Shown here: positions 24,559 through 33,353 of the stretch, one piece after another
Position numbering within the stretch: the first letter of the stretch is position 1
How the letters are laid out: each line of letters starts with the position of its first letter
Source of the DNA: Nonomuraea harbinensis
GTDB lineage: Bacteria; Actinomycetota; Actinomycetes; Streptosporangiales; Streptosporangiaceae
DNA: 59,214 nucleotides
Direction of reading: 5' to 3'
Assembly (NCBI RefSeq): GCF_019396385.1
Contig: NZ_JAHKRN010000053.1
Span: 1 to 59,214 of the forward strand
The notes under the pieces: model-generated
What the model was told of the DNA's origin: nothing
The model's input: only the letters and a program-made list of their open reading frames with translations
The model's database searches: none
Program-made: the position numbers and the translations under genes

Positions 24559-27500
24559 ACATTGCTCCCCGGTGCGTTCTTGAGGCTGCTGCCGGGAATG
24601 CGGAAGATCGCGTTCCCGGTCATGTCGGTGGCGAAGAGGGTGGCCGGGTCCTGGTAGGCCCCGAAGAAGCGGCCTTTGGCGTCGGCGCACTGGTCGACGA
24701 CGTAGAGCCAGTACTCCTTGCGGTGCTGGGTCGCGATGAGGACCTCGTTGCCAGTCATCCGGATGCCATCGCTGGCCGCGCTGCCCAGGACGCCCTTGAC
24801 TTCGATGTGCCGGACCTGGCTGTTGCGCCGAGCCTCCAGGTCGTAGCCGCGGCTTTCCGTGTGAACGTCCTCGACGACCCATCCGTCGTCCAGGAGCAGT
24901 CGCTGGACATGGCGCATGGAGACGAGTTCGGCGTCGATCTCTGCCTTGATACTGACGTCGGCCGCAGCCAGGACCCGGATCCTGCCAACCAGTTTCGGCT
25001 GGGTCAGTTGCACGTCGGAGAGTCGCTCGAGCTCTTCAAGCCGCAGTGCGGTCTGAGTCTGGAGCTGGCGCCGCAACTCCAGCCGAGTGTTTCGGTCGGT
25101 GATGGTCTCAGTCAGACTCAACGGCAGGTTCATCAGGTCTCGGCGGGCCTGAGCGAACCAGTCGGAGCGTACCTTCCGGTGCTCGGCGACGGTCGCGGCT
25201 GCCACGTTGCGGGCCGCAGTGCTCGCGCGGTCCTCGCGTGCGGGATGGGGCGCGGTGCCTCGGTCCTCCGTGGGTACGAGATTTGCGAGGGCTTCCCACC
25301 GGATCGGGCGTGCGTTGCCGCTGTCGTCGACCTTGATGAGGGTCGCCCACATACTGGTTCGCTTGCCGTCGCTCTCTGTGAGCGTCGCCTCGTAGGCGTA
25401 CAGGTCATAGGGAGTGAGGCTGGTGGGGTCGGCTGCAGCGCCGGACTGGTACAGGTCTTCGGCCAAGCTCTGTGCGGCCATATCGATTAGGTCAGGGAAC
25501 CCAGGCTCCCCGGGCCCGAGGGTGATGGTGCCGCTGACGTCAATGCTTTCCGCGGCCTCGCGCACCGCGTCCCCGCTGGTGGCGATGTGGACGTCGCTGC
25601 CACCTCCAAGGGTGGCCGGGAACGTCGCACCGCCGTTGAGAGACAGTCGCCGGAACCCGGCGCCCGCGGCGGTCGGCGCGGAGTGCAGCACGCCTGCAGC
25701 TGCGAGCCGGTCGAGGTATGCCTCGACGATGGCTGGGTTGATCCGTGCGAACAAGTCACGCTGCAGTAGGGTCAGGGCAGCGACTGCGTCGACTTGACTG
25801 GCCAGGCGCCGCTCATTGTCGCGTACCTGGCGGGCCACCCGGATGAGCTCTTGCGCCAGAACGGCGTCGGCGGCGTCCATCGCCTGCTGCTTCTTGAGCT
25901 CGTCATCGCCGTACATGTCCGAAAGCCACTTGTCGTAGTCGACCCCCGTGATCTCGGCAACCGCCGACAGGCTGTCGAACATCTGGCCGCGCAGCTCGTT
26001 CGCCGCGGTGACGAAGTTGTCCAGCAACCGCAGCAGCGTCTCGCCCTCGCGTGTGTCGGTGGCGACCAGGTTGTAAAGGTAGACGTCGCGCTGCTGCCCG
26101 ACGCGGTGGATACGGCCCATCCGCTGTTCGAGGCGGACGAGAGACCAGGGGATGTCGTAGTTGACCAGGACGCGAGCGGCCTGCAGGTCGATGCCTTCGT
26201 TGCCGGCGTCAGTGGTGACGATGATCTGGAACTCGCCGCGCATGAAGGCTTTGCGTACCTCGTCGCGTTCCGGCTTGCTCTGCCGGCCCGAATACAGTCG
26301 GGCGGTGTAGCCCTGGGTTTCGAGCCGTTCGGCGATCCATACGGCTGAGTCCGTGTACTCGGTGAAGATAACCGCCTGCTCGTCATTTCCGGGGCGGATG
26401 CCGTGCTTGGCGAGGCAATCGTTGGTGAGCCGGTTCCACTTCGAGGGCCGCCATTTGGGGTCCTTGATCGTGACCTCGATCTGCTCAACCAGGGTCTTGA
26501 TCGCAGTTCGCTCGGCTCTAGCGGAGGTCGAGCTGGCGTTGATGACCTTTGCCTCTTCGACTTCGGACTCATCACCCTGGTCGACGCTCTCGGCGATGAG
26601 GGCCGCCTCGGCCTCACTCATCGCTCCCATGTGGTCATGCCGCCTGCGAAGAGTCTCGGCGAGCGCGTGCAGACTGGACGCGGCGCGCTTGCCGTACACC
26701 ATGCGGGCCAGCCGTTGGGCGGTCTGCGGGAAGAACCGGTCGACCATGTCGAGGGCGGCCTGGTAGTAGCTGTACTCGGTCTGGGACAACGGGACGTTGT
26801 GGTTGCGGGCGGTACGTCCTTTGAACAGACGGGTCCGGCCGTCGTAGTCGACCAAGTCCTCCTTCATCCGCCGGAGGAAATGGATCGGGCCGGGCCGTAG
26901 CGCGTTGAGTTCGACGTTGGGGTCGTTACCGGGGTCGGGGTAGATCGCTGGGTCGACGAGGTGCAGCAGGTGCCGGAAGAGCCATTCCTTGCCCCGGTGT
27001 GGTGTGGCGGTCATCAGCAGCGCCCGCGGGGTGTTCTTAGCCAGCAGCCGGCCGACCTGGTGAAACCCTGCCGCAGTCGGGGTGAGTCGGTGCGCTTCGT
27101 CAAAGACCACCAGATCCCAGCCAGCCTTGTCCGGTCGGATGGCATCCTGGACTGCGGGGTTGACCGCCGCGAGTTCGAGGGAGACGACCCACAGGTCGTT
27201 GGAGTTCAAGGCATCCTCACGCACCGTGGCCGAGGTGAGCTGACGCAGACCGCCGCCCAGCAGCCGCTGGAAGTCATCCACCCACTTGGTGGCGAGGTTG
27301 GCCGGACACACGATGATGGCGCGTTTGACTAGGCCCAGCCGCTGCATCTCCCGGATGTACAGACCCGCCATGATGGTCTTGCCGGTGCCCGGCTCGTCGG
27401 CCAGCAGAAAACGCAGCAGCGGCTGGGGCAGCATCGCCCCATAGACGGCAGTCGTCTGGTGCGCGTACGGCTTTAGCGGTGTCGAGGCCATCGCGCTGGA

Positions 27501-27788
27501 CTCGGCGTTGGTAGCTGCCGCGTCCATCCACCGGGTCCACATTGCCGCCAGTACCCGGGCGGAGTCGGCTCGCCCGTCGCTGAGCAGCAAGCGGACGGTC
27601 TTAGAGTCACCGGCCGCAAGGTTCACCTCGTGCCGGAGGTCCTGGTCGTCCACCAGGATGAGGTCCCAAGAACCGGGCTCGTCGCCAGGGATGGCATAGC
27701 GGATCGTCGCGAATTCGGGGATGTTGGGATACTGGACGCGCACGCGTTGTCCACGCTTGAAGACCGTTCCTTCGTCAGGCATGCTCAT
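24555..27788 (-). CDS. SNF2-like helicase with C-terminal DUF3883 nuclease-like domain
   Basis: A 1077-residue protein. ATG 27788 is chosen (GGGA upstream, overlapping the stop frame of the ATPase remnant); a GTG ten codons upstream is the alternative. Walker A DEPGTGKT (131-138), DEAH (230-233), and the C-terminal lobe with FTEYTDSAVW, TDAGNEGIDLQ and QRMGRIHRVGQ show a complete SF2 motor. The last 110 residues (GYDLEARR, HIEVKG, NEVLIATQ, YWLYVV) match DUF3883, a PD-(D/E)xK-like fold with Asp and Glu-x-Lys in place. Motor and possible nuclease in one chain make it the likely effector of the operon. Confidence 0.9.
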   Translation of the reverse strand: MSMPDEGTVFKRGQRVRVQYPNIPEFATIRYAIPGDEPGSWDLILVDDQDLRHEVNLAAGDSKTVRLLLSDGRADSARVLAAMWTRWMDAAATNAESSAMASTPLKPYAHQTTAVYGAMLPQPLLRFLLADEPGTGKTIMAGLYIREMQRLGLVKRAIIVCPANLATKWVDDFQRLLGGGLRQLTSATVREDALNSNDLWVVSLELAAVNPAVQDAIRPDKAGWDLVVFDEAHRLTPTAAGFHQVGRLLAKNTPRALLMTATPHRGKEWLFRHLLHLVDPAIYPDPGNDPNVELNALRPGPIHFLRRMKEDLVDYDGRTRLFKGRTARNHNVPLSQTEYSYYQAALDMVDRFFPQTAQRLARMVYGKRAASSLHALAETLRRRHDHMGAMSEAEAALIAESVDQGDESEVEEAKVINASSTSARAERTAIKTLVEQIEVTIKDPKWRPSKWNRLTNDCLAKHGIRPGNDEQAVIFTEYTDSAVWIAERLETQGYTARLYSGRQSKPERDEVRKAFMRGEFQIIVTTDAGNEGIDLQAARVLVNYDIPWSLVRLEQRMGRIHRVGQQRDVYLYNLVATDTREGETLLRLLDNFVTAANELRGQMFDSLSAVAEITGVDYDKWLSDMYGDDELKKQQAMDAADAVLAQELIRVARQVRDNERRLASQVDAVAALTLLQRDLFARINPAIVEAYLDRLAAAGVLHSAPTAAGAGFRRLSLNGGATFPATLGGGSDVHIATSGDAVREAAESIDVSGTITLGPGEPGFPDLIDMAAQSLAEDLYQSGAAADPTSLTPYDLYAYEATLTESDGKRTSMWATLIKVDDSGNARPIRWEALANLVPTEDRGTAPHPAREDRASTAARNVAAATVAEHRKVRSDWFAQARRDLMNLPLSLTETITDRNTRLELRRQLQTQTALRLEELERLSDVQLTQPKLVGRIRVLAAADVSIKAEIDAELVSMRHVQRLLLDDGWVVEDVHTESRGYDLEARRNSQVRHIEVKGVLGSAASDGIRMTGNEVLIATQHRKEYWLYVVDQCADAKGRFFGAYQDPATLFATDMTGNAIFRIPGSSLKNAPGSNV

Positions 27789-28185
27789 GCGCGCGTCCCG
27801 TAGTTGTTTCGGATCCACAAGGCCAGCGGATCAGTGACCCGCCATTTCCGCCCGGCCTCCTCGATGCGCTGGCGAGGGCCTTCTGTACCGAGGACCGCAC
27901 CCCGGGCATGTGGCTGCCCCAGGCGCGTTCGATTCGGAGCACGAGATCAGCCAGGCTCGCTACTTCGAACAGATTAGCGGAAATCACCGCCAGTCCATCT
28001 CGTTTGCCTTCGGCCGCGACTTTGCCGATCAAGCTGGTCTTGCCGAAGTGTCGCGGTGCGATCAGCACCATGAGACGACCTCCACGAGCCCAGACGCGGA
28101 TCATGCCACCTTCTTCGTCGCGGCCGATCGTATGTTCAGGGGAGACCGGCTCGTCGGCCTTGAACGGGGCCATGGTCTCCGACAT
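27785..28185 (-). pseudogene. Internally deleted P-loop ATPase (archaeal-ATPase type) at the head of the defence operon
   Basis: The first 95 codons from ATG 28185 encode a normal ATPase N-terminus, with HTIGRDEE and Walker A APRHFGKTS. After VRSSVQKAL the frame is lost, yet in another frame the sequence reads RIEEAGRKWRVTDPLALWIR and ends in a stop that overlaps the helicase ATG (ATGA). That is the usual C-terminal end of this family. About 250 central residues are therefore missing. The gene was probably once the first member of the operon; it now looks dead, though its promoter and coupling may still serve the helicase. Confidence 0.75.
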
Positions 28186-28322
28186 CGCCTACTCCAAGAG
28201 AATTGCCGTGTCTCCCAACACTGGTACGGCCATAAAGGTACTCGTTCGGCACGCCCCCGGCGTACTGATGAGCTCGCCCCTTTGATCAAGACTGGTCGCC
28301 GACAGGACACTCTCGCGGGGCC

Positions 28323-29162
28323 ATGGCTTCGCGCGTCGCCGAACACGCTGATCCGGTCTATCGCGCCGCCCGCGTGGCCGGCATGATCGCCTATCGTTCC
28401 CCAGCCGACCCGATGCAGGTTCCCTCGGTGCTGCCGCTCTTCATCGACATCGTCGCCGCCGAGTACCTGCTGCCCGCCGAGCGCTGCCTAGACGACTGCA
28501 TGACGCTCGCCTACGCCTACGCCCAACTCGGCATCCCCGCGCACGTCCGCGCAGCGGAACTGAGCATCACTAACACCTTGACCAAGACCACCGTGGTTCA
28601 CGGCAGCCTGACCCCTCATTGGGATGACGACATGATCTACGGGCACACCGTCGTCTGGCTGCCGACCCTAAACCACCTGGTCGACGTAACCGCCGAGCAA
28701 TTTCCCGAGATCGCGGCCCTCGATCAGGGACCGATGATCGCCGGCCGCGACGGCTACCAGGCCGCACATATTCCGGAGGAACGCATCCAGGTGAAGCGGA
28801 AGAACCTGCGGATGGCCTACACGCTGGCGCCCTTGGATACCACCGTCGCTCTGCTGGACCATCCCGTGCCTCGGGCCTCGATGGCCGACTACCACCGCCG
28901 CGGCGTCAACGTCGCCACGGCGGCGGTCATCATCTTGGCCGACTCCCTGCCGCAGGAGCGCCTCGCCCTGGTGCCACATCGACGGGCCGCCGCGCTGATC
29001 GAGGCCGTGCGCGAGCTACCTGAGTACCGCACCCCCGCCGGGGACCGACGCTTCCTCCTACGCGGTCCCGACGGTGCCCAGATCGTGGTGGAGCTTGACG
29101 AGATCCCGCTTCCCGTTGGCACTCCTTCAGCCGCTGAACTTCCCTGGCGTGAAAGCAACTGA
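28323..29162 (+). CDS. Unknown protein with transglutaminase-like Cys/His/Asp pattern
   Basis: A 279-residue protein starting at ATG 28323. RCLDDCMTLAYAYAQLG (Cys about 55 and 59), YGHTVVWLP and HLVDVTAEQF follow one another in the order and spacing of the Cys-His-Asp triad of transglutaminase-like and arylamine-acetyltransferase-like folds. No signal peptide or membrane segment. It is transcribed divergently from the defence operon with 137 bases between the starts. It could be an enzyme using thiol chemistry; I cannot name a function. Confidence 0.6.
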   Translation: MASRVAEHADPVYRAARVAGMIAYRSPADPMQVPSVLPLFIDIVAAEYLLPAERCLDDCMTLAYAYAQLGIPAHVRAAELSITNTLTKTTVVHGSLTPHWDDDMIYGHTVVWLPTLNHLVDVTAEQFPEIAALDQGPMIAGRDGYQAAHIPEERIQVKRKNLRMAYTLAPLDTTVALLDHPVPRASMADYHRRGVNVATAAVIILADSLPQERLALVPHRRAAALIEAVRELPEYRTPAGDRRFLLRGPDGAQIVVELDEIPLPVGTPSAAELPWRESN

Positions 29163-29254
29163 CAGGATTATCGCGCTCGCAGGCGGGCGATGAAACGCGT
29201 GCGGTCGTCGATAGGCTAAACGCCGCGCAATCGCCAATCCGCAAAGGGGCGGAC

Positions 29255-29785
29255 ATGGAAGCCGCTACTGGAGATCTCGCCACCTGGACCGGGGTCGTCG
29301 TCGCTCTCGCGTTTTCCTTCTCAGCCTTCGTGGTGTCCCTGATCTCGCTCAAGTTCCAGCGCGACTCTGCCAAGGCGGCGAAACGAGCTGTCGAGGAAGC
29401 CAAGCGGTCGGCGGTCGCCGCCGAAGAATCGGCAATGGCCGGTTCGCGGTCGGCGGCTGCAGCGGAGCGCTCGGCGCTCGCCGCCGAGCAGGTCGCCGAG
29501 ATCGAGGCGATGCGGGACATGCAGCCGACTGTCGCATGGGAGGTGACCCGCGAGTCGGAGTTCGCCGCCTACCTCCGGAACGCCGGCGCCGAGACCGTGA
29601 CCGGCGTCATGGTCGATACGACGGTACCTGGCGTAGACCAGGCCCCGGACGGTGTGACGTTGGAGCCGGGTGCTTCGGCCAAGCTGATGCTCAGCTCGTC
29701 ACTGGTGCATGGCACTCCGCGGGAGATCAGGGTGACCTGGGATGGCGCTCCCTCACCGGTCGTCGTCCCTGTCCCCCCGTGGTGA
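29255..29785 (+). CDS. Small protein with N-terminal membrane anchor and Ala-rich coiled coil
   Basis: A 176-residue protein starting at ATG 29255 after a purine-rich GGGGCGG. One membrane segment (about residues 11-32) is followed by an Ala/Glu/Arg-rich helix of about 55 residues with heptad character, then a 75-residue beta-rich C-terminal domain. This is typical of membrane-tethered accessory proteins in actinomycetes. No catalytic motif is visible. It lies downstream of the transglutaminase-like gene but 92 bases away, so co-transcription is possible, not certain. Confidence 0.55.
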   Translation: MEAATGDLATWTGVVVALAFSFSAFVVSLISLKFQRDSAKAAKRAVEEAKRSAVAAEESAMAGSRSAAAAERSALAAEQVAEIEAMRDMQPTVAWEVTRESEFAAYLRNAGAETVTGVMVDTTVPGVDQAPDGVTLEPGASAKLMLSSSLVHGTPREIRVTWDGAPSPVVVPVPPW

Positions 29786-29842
29786 CGCCGGCGAGCGAGA
29801 GAACGCCACGTCCAGCGCTTGGCCTGGGTGAGCTGCTGACAT

Positions 29843-30379
29843 CTACTCCGCGTCGGCCACTGACAATGTCTCCGCGCTCAACACCTCCGATGCTTGGTGG
29901 CGCCGGGCCCTTACCTTCGCGATGCGCTGGATGATGCCCTCGATGACTGCGTCGTTCTGATCCAATCTCACCGGACCACCTTGCGGGCCGGAGACCTCGA
30001 CGGCTTTTACGGGTCGCCATTCGTCCGGGAACATCCGGGCGAGAAGCTCCAGAGCAATTCGCCCGTTGGGTGGGGTCCAAGCGCGCTCTTGGGTGCCATC
30101 CGGGCGAATGACCTCGCGGACCAACGTGCCCCCGGCGGCATCGGCAAAAGCCGCCGACACGAGGGTGACCGAGGCTCGCGCGCGTGCGCGTGTAAGGGCC
30201 TCCCGAAACTCCCGGTACTGGAGGTCTGTGCCCTCCTCCTCTCCCCAGGCCATCCACCTGTGGACGGTGGACCGGCCGACTCCGCACAGGTCAGCGGCGG
30301 TGCCGAGGAAGCGGCCCGCCTCCAGATGCTTGCAGAGCTCGTCGCGCAGCTCTGGGGTCAGCTTGGAGGGGCGTCCCAT
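29843..30379 (-). CDS. Helix-turn-helix protein resembling a terminase small subunit
   Basis: A 178-residue protein whose ATG (30379) overlaps the previous stop by one base (TAATG). Residues 1-45, MGRPSKLTPELRDELCKHLE then VGRSTVHRWM, form the HTH found in phBC6A51-type terminase small subunits. A central KVRARR-like basic end and a PPNGRIALELLARMFP segment follow. No large terminase, portal or capsid gene is present, so packaging is unlikely. As the last gene of the replication operon it is more probably an origin- or operator-binding protein. Confidence 0.6.
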   Translation of the reverse strand: MGRPSKLTPELRDELCKHLEAGRFLGTAADLCGVGRSTVHRWMAWGEEEGTDLQYREFREALTRARARASVTLVSAAFADAAGGTLVREVIRPDGTQERAWTPPNGRIALELLARMFPDEWRPVKAVEVSGPQGGPVRLDQNDAVIEGIIQRIAKVRARRHQASEVLSAETLSVADAE

Positions 30380-30642
30380 TATTCAAACTCCTGGCGTCGA
30401 GCGGCGAGGAGCCGACGAGCTTCGGCGGCTCCCCGATGGGCGATGCTGGGGTCGGTGGTTCCATGCCGACGGGCAACCGGCAGGGCAGGACGGGCCGAGG
30501 TAGGCCGCAGGCCATGCCGCATGAGCAGCGTGACCGCGTCGGCCGCCTTGCGTTCGGCCCCGGGCACCTCCCACTCGGCGAGCAGGATGGCCAGGGCTCG
30601 TTGAGCATTTGTGATGTTGGCGGCGATGCTGCTGCTGCTCAA
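30379..30642 (-). CDS. Small helical protein of the replication operon
   Basis: An 87-residue protein. TTG 30642 is chosen because GGAGG lies 8 bases upstream; the frame stays open to 30756 without a ribosome site. It is mostly helical (NAQRALAILLAEWEVPGAER and AAEARRLLAARRQEFE) and very Ala/Arg-rich. Its stop overlaps the ATG of the HTH gene, and it follows the helicase gene by 49 bases. I do not recognise a family. Confidence 0.5.
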   Translation of the reverse strand: MSSSSIAANITNAQRALAILLAEWEVPGAERKAADAVTLLMRHGLRPTSARPALPVARRHGTTDPSIAHRGAAEARRLLAARRQEFE

Positions 30643-30691
30643 GTCTCGGTCCTCCGTTCTGAACGATGTGGCCAGGGAACTCGCCGCCGGG

Positions 30692-32098
30692 CTAATGCTC
30701 GGCGACGAGCGCGATACCCCGGTATGCCTGTCCGGAGGCGGTGCGTTTCTTCTCATGGCCGCGCTTGGCCATGGAGTCGGCGAACGTCACCTCCGAGCCC
30801 GCTTCCTCCCCGGTCGCGATGCACCACTTCGACCAGGTGGCGAACAGATGTCGCGCACCCACGTGGTACTGGCTGGCCTGGATAGTTTGGTCCTGCAGGA
30901 ACCGGCCGAGCGGGTCGGATTCGACCTGGTACCTGTTGGTGCGCTCGGCGACGACGTCGGGCAGCACAAGGCCGCTCTCCTCGTAGTCCCGATATCCCCG
31001 GTACGCCCAGGCGAGGAGCGCGGGTAGTTCCTCGGCGAGCCGCTCGGGCAGCCTGCGGTCAGGCTTGGCGACGACCACGTCGAAGGGCACCACGCGGATT
31101 CGGCGCCAGACTGCGGGGTCGTCGCCGGAGACCTTTGGCTTGTGGTTGGTACAGAGGATCAGGACATGACTCGGGTCGAACTCGAAGAAGTCCTTGCGCA
31201 TCTTGCGGGCGCGGAGCCGTTCGCCGCCGGTCAAGCGCTTCATGGTGGCCGAGGCGAGGCTCCTGCCCTCGTCTGTCTCGCTGCACACGGCCAGGCGTGC
31301 CCCCTTCAGGTCGGCCAGGCCGGTCGGGTGCGCCGCCTCACCTCGGGACACGAGAAGGTCGGGCTCGGCGTTGATGGCGTAGTCGCCGAACGCCTTACCC
31401 ATCGCCTCCAGTAGCGTCGATTTTCCGTTCTGGCCGGTCCCCGTGAAGATCGGCAGTACGTGCTCGCGGACCAGCCCCAGCATCGAGTAACCGAAGATCC
31501 GCTGCACCCACGCCTGGAGCCCTACGTGGCCAGCGTCGTCGGGCAAGATCTCGTTGATGAACCGGTCGAACAGTTCGCTTCGAGCCTCGACGTCCAGGTC
31601 ACAGCCGGCCACCTTGGTCAGCATGTCAGCGGGGTCGTGCCGCCGCTGTTCTCCCGTTCGCAGATCGAGAGTGCCGCTGGGAGTGTTGAACAGGTGGGGA
31701 GCGGCGTCCAGCACGTCTGGCGACACGGTGATGGGCTCCAGCGATCCCGCGATGCGCATCATGCCCTCCAGGCCCGACGCCGACTCGCACTTGCGGATGT
31801 CGGCGTACAGGTCATCCCTGTCCTCCTTGTTCTCAAGGTTCGGGATGTCCGCGAGGGCCGCCTTGACCGTGGCCACGGCTGCGCGCATCGCGGCGCCGTC
31901 CTTGTCAGCCACCCAGCGGGTCGAGTCCCAGACGTGCCAGCCAAGGCTGTGGGCGTGCATGAGCCGCCCAGCGTGGAGCTTGGCGAATCGCTCGGCCATG
32001 CGGAGCTGACCCCGGTGTATCTCGCCGTTGATCGGCGACTCCTTGGTGCCCCTGCCAACGCCGAGTTCGTCGAGGATCTGTTCCGGCGTCTTCGTCAC
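30692..32098 (-). CDS. D5/P4-type replicative helicase-primase C-terminal protein
   Basis: A 468-residue protein. The GTG at 32098 overlaps the primase stop (GTGA) and has GAGG 5 bases upstream. An N-terminal D5_N region (HLFNTPSGTLDLRTGE) precedes the SF3 helicase: Walker A TGTGQNGKSTLLEA, Walker B-like RLAVCSETDE, and sensor-type VLILCTNHKPKV with the following WRRIRVVPF. Length is normal for the D5-like plasmid/phage primase family. Together with the primase-polymerase gene it would replicate the excised element. Confidence 0.9.
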   Translation of the reverse strand: MTKTPEQILDELGVGRGTKESPINGEIHRGQLRMAERFAKLHAGRLMHAHSLGWHVWDSTRWVADKDGAAMRAAVATVKAALADIPNLENKEDRDDLYADIRKCESASGLEGMMRIAGSLEPITVSPDVLDAAPHLFNTPSGTLDLRTGEQRRHDPADMLTKVAGCDLDVEARSELFDRFINEILPDDAGHVGLQAWVQRIFGYSMLGLVREHVLPIFTGTGQNGKSTLLEAMGKAFGDYAINAEPDLLVSRGEAAHPTGLADLKGARLAVCSETDEGRSLASATMKRLTGGERLRARKMRKDFFEFDPSHVLILCTNHKPKVSGDDPAVWRRIRVVPFDVVVAKPDRRLPERLAEELPALLAWAYRGYRDYEESGLVLPDVVAERTNRYQVESDPLGRFLQDQTIQASQYHVGARHLFATWSKWCIATGEEAGSEVTFADSMAKRGHEKKRTASGQAYRGIALVAEH

Positions 32099-33099
32099 GA
32101 TGCCCTCATTCCGCGACGCATGCCGCTCCCGATCGTGCCGCGACCAAGGGCGACGCCGATCTCCGATTCCGTGAGGCCGATCTCCAGGCCGGAGGCCCAG
32201 AGCACGCTGTAGGCGGTGGCCTCGTCGATGGCACCCTGCGCGACCATCTGGCCGGCGCAGCACGCGGCCCAGTACAGGACCGCATTCCGCTCGCCGGGAG
32301 CAGCCTTGAGGACGGTTCGTACGAGACCACCGAGACGACCCCGCACACTCCCGGCCCTAGATCCTCGGCCGGGCCTGTGAGGCTGTGGTGGCTTCTCCTG
32401 CAGCCGTTCCAGGAGGGCGGGGTGGAGGTCGGCCAACGGGAGCGCGAACTGGTCGCTCATCCACCGATAGGGCTGACCCGTGCGGGGGTGAAGCGAGGGA
32501 GCCACCACGATGTACCCGCCGTCGGCCTTGACGTCGATCTGCGGTCCGGCCTTGCCCACGCCGGAGGGGACACGGACGCCAGGGTGCCGGTAGACCAGGT
32601 GCAGGCCGCCCGACCCTGTGATCGCGGTGACCGTGCCGGGCAGTATGCCCCCCTCGTCGAGCCTGGCCATGGTGTTGAGGCCGCCGGGGGCGTCTACGTC
32701 GATGACGACTGTGCCGGAGGGGCTGCCAGTGCGGACCGCGACCAGGCCGCGCGGAACGCGGCGGTTCATGGCACGGATGCGATCGGGGTCGGTCGTGGCG
32801 GCGTAGAAGCCGTGACAGGTCAGGCATGGGCAGGTTTCCATCTGCTCCGGGGTGACGTGCTCGTCACGGCACGGGTCACAGTTCCGCAGAGGTGTCTTGG
32901 AATCGGAGAGGACGAACACCGGCCAGCCGTGAGCGGCGTAGCGAAGCATCGCCTGCAGGCGAGGGTGGGCGGGGCTCACGCGGAGGTCGGGAGCGCCTTC
33001 AACCATGCCGGCATCGGGCTCGTGAAGTCCGCGCAAGGGGTTGCCGCTGTTCAGCGTGTTACCGTGCTTTCCAGCGGCCGAAAATCTCTGGTCGTGCAT
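32095..33099 (-). CDS. Bifunctional DNA primase/polymerase (Prim-Pol) of the element
   Basis: About 334 residues from ATG 33099 (AGGATC just upstream); ATGs at 33111 and 33159 are alternatives and none has a clear ribosome site. The archaeo-eukaryotic Prim-Pol core is seen in RYAAHGWPVFVL, VVIDVDAPGG (metal-binding Asp pair), GGLHLVYRHP and the IDVKADGGYIVVAPS strand. A CDPCRDEH and CPCLTCHG Cys cluster near the N-terminus looks like a zinc site. The C-terminal 90 residues look like a PriCT-type helical region. Coupled to the D5-like helicase gene. A hairpin at 33139-33168 lies upstream. Confidence 0.88.
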   Translation of the reverse strand: MHDQRFSAAGKHGNTLNSGNPLRGLHEPDAGMVEGAPDLRVSPAHPRLQAMLRYAAHGWPVFVLSDSKTPLRNCDPCRDEHVTPEQMETCPCLTCHGFYAATTDPDRIRAMNRRVPRGLVAVRTGSPSGTVVIDVDAPGGLNTMARLDEGGILPGTVTAITGSGGLHLVYRHPGVRVPSGVGKAGPQIDVKADGGYIVVAPSLHPRTGQPYRWMSDQFALPLADLHPALLERLQEKPPQPHRPGRGSRAGSVRGRLGGLVRTVLKAAPGERNAVLYWAACCAGQMVAQGAIDEATAYSVLWASGLEIGLTESEIGVALGRGTIGSGMRRGMRAS

Positions 33100-33138
33100 G
33101 ATCCTGTCCATCTCGGATGCATCGAGGGGATGGGCTCG

Positions 33139-33168
33139 GGCGCCTGGGTGTGCGACCACCCGGGCGCC
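33139..33168. terminator. Strong hairpin upstream of the primase gene
   Basis: Arms 33139-33150 (GGCGCCTGGGTG) and 33157-33168 pair with one mismatch around a 6-base loop. On the plus strand TTCTTGT follows, so it could end plus-strand transcription. On the minus strand it lies 40 bases before the primase start, where it could act as an attenuator. The rest of 33100-33353 holds no gene I can support. Confidence 0.55.
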
Positions 33169-33353
33169 TTCTTGTACGCCGCGTCAACTGAGCCGTCGGC
33201 GTGGGTACCTACAACAGCAGGCCGGAGCAAACCCGGACCGCCGGACGAGCAGCCGGTCCTTCGCCTCATGCGGACGAGCCGCTCAAGCGCGACACGACCT
33301 GCCGGTCATCCAGCAGTCGTGGGGAATGCGCCTCCACGGGCAGCGCTGGCGCG

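Noticed and set aside
24559..24882. 108-codon N-terminal extension of the DUF1156 methyltransferase
   Set aside because: The extension is low-complexity, lies inside the helicase gene, and the ATG at 24558 has both a ribosome site and an ATGA overlap.
18799..28185. DISARM or BREX system
   Set aside because: There is no PglZ, no DrmB-type or phospholipase-D gene and no BrxC/BrxL; DUF499 plus DUF1156 plus SNF2/DUF3883 fits the Hma-like type better.
29843..30379. Prophage packaging module suggested by a terminase-small-like protein
   Set aside because: No large terminase, portal, capsid or tail gene exists anywhere in the window.
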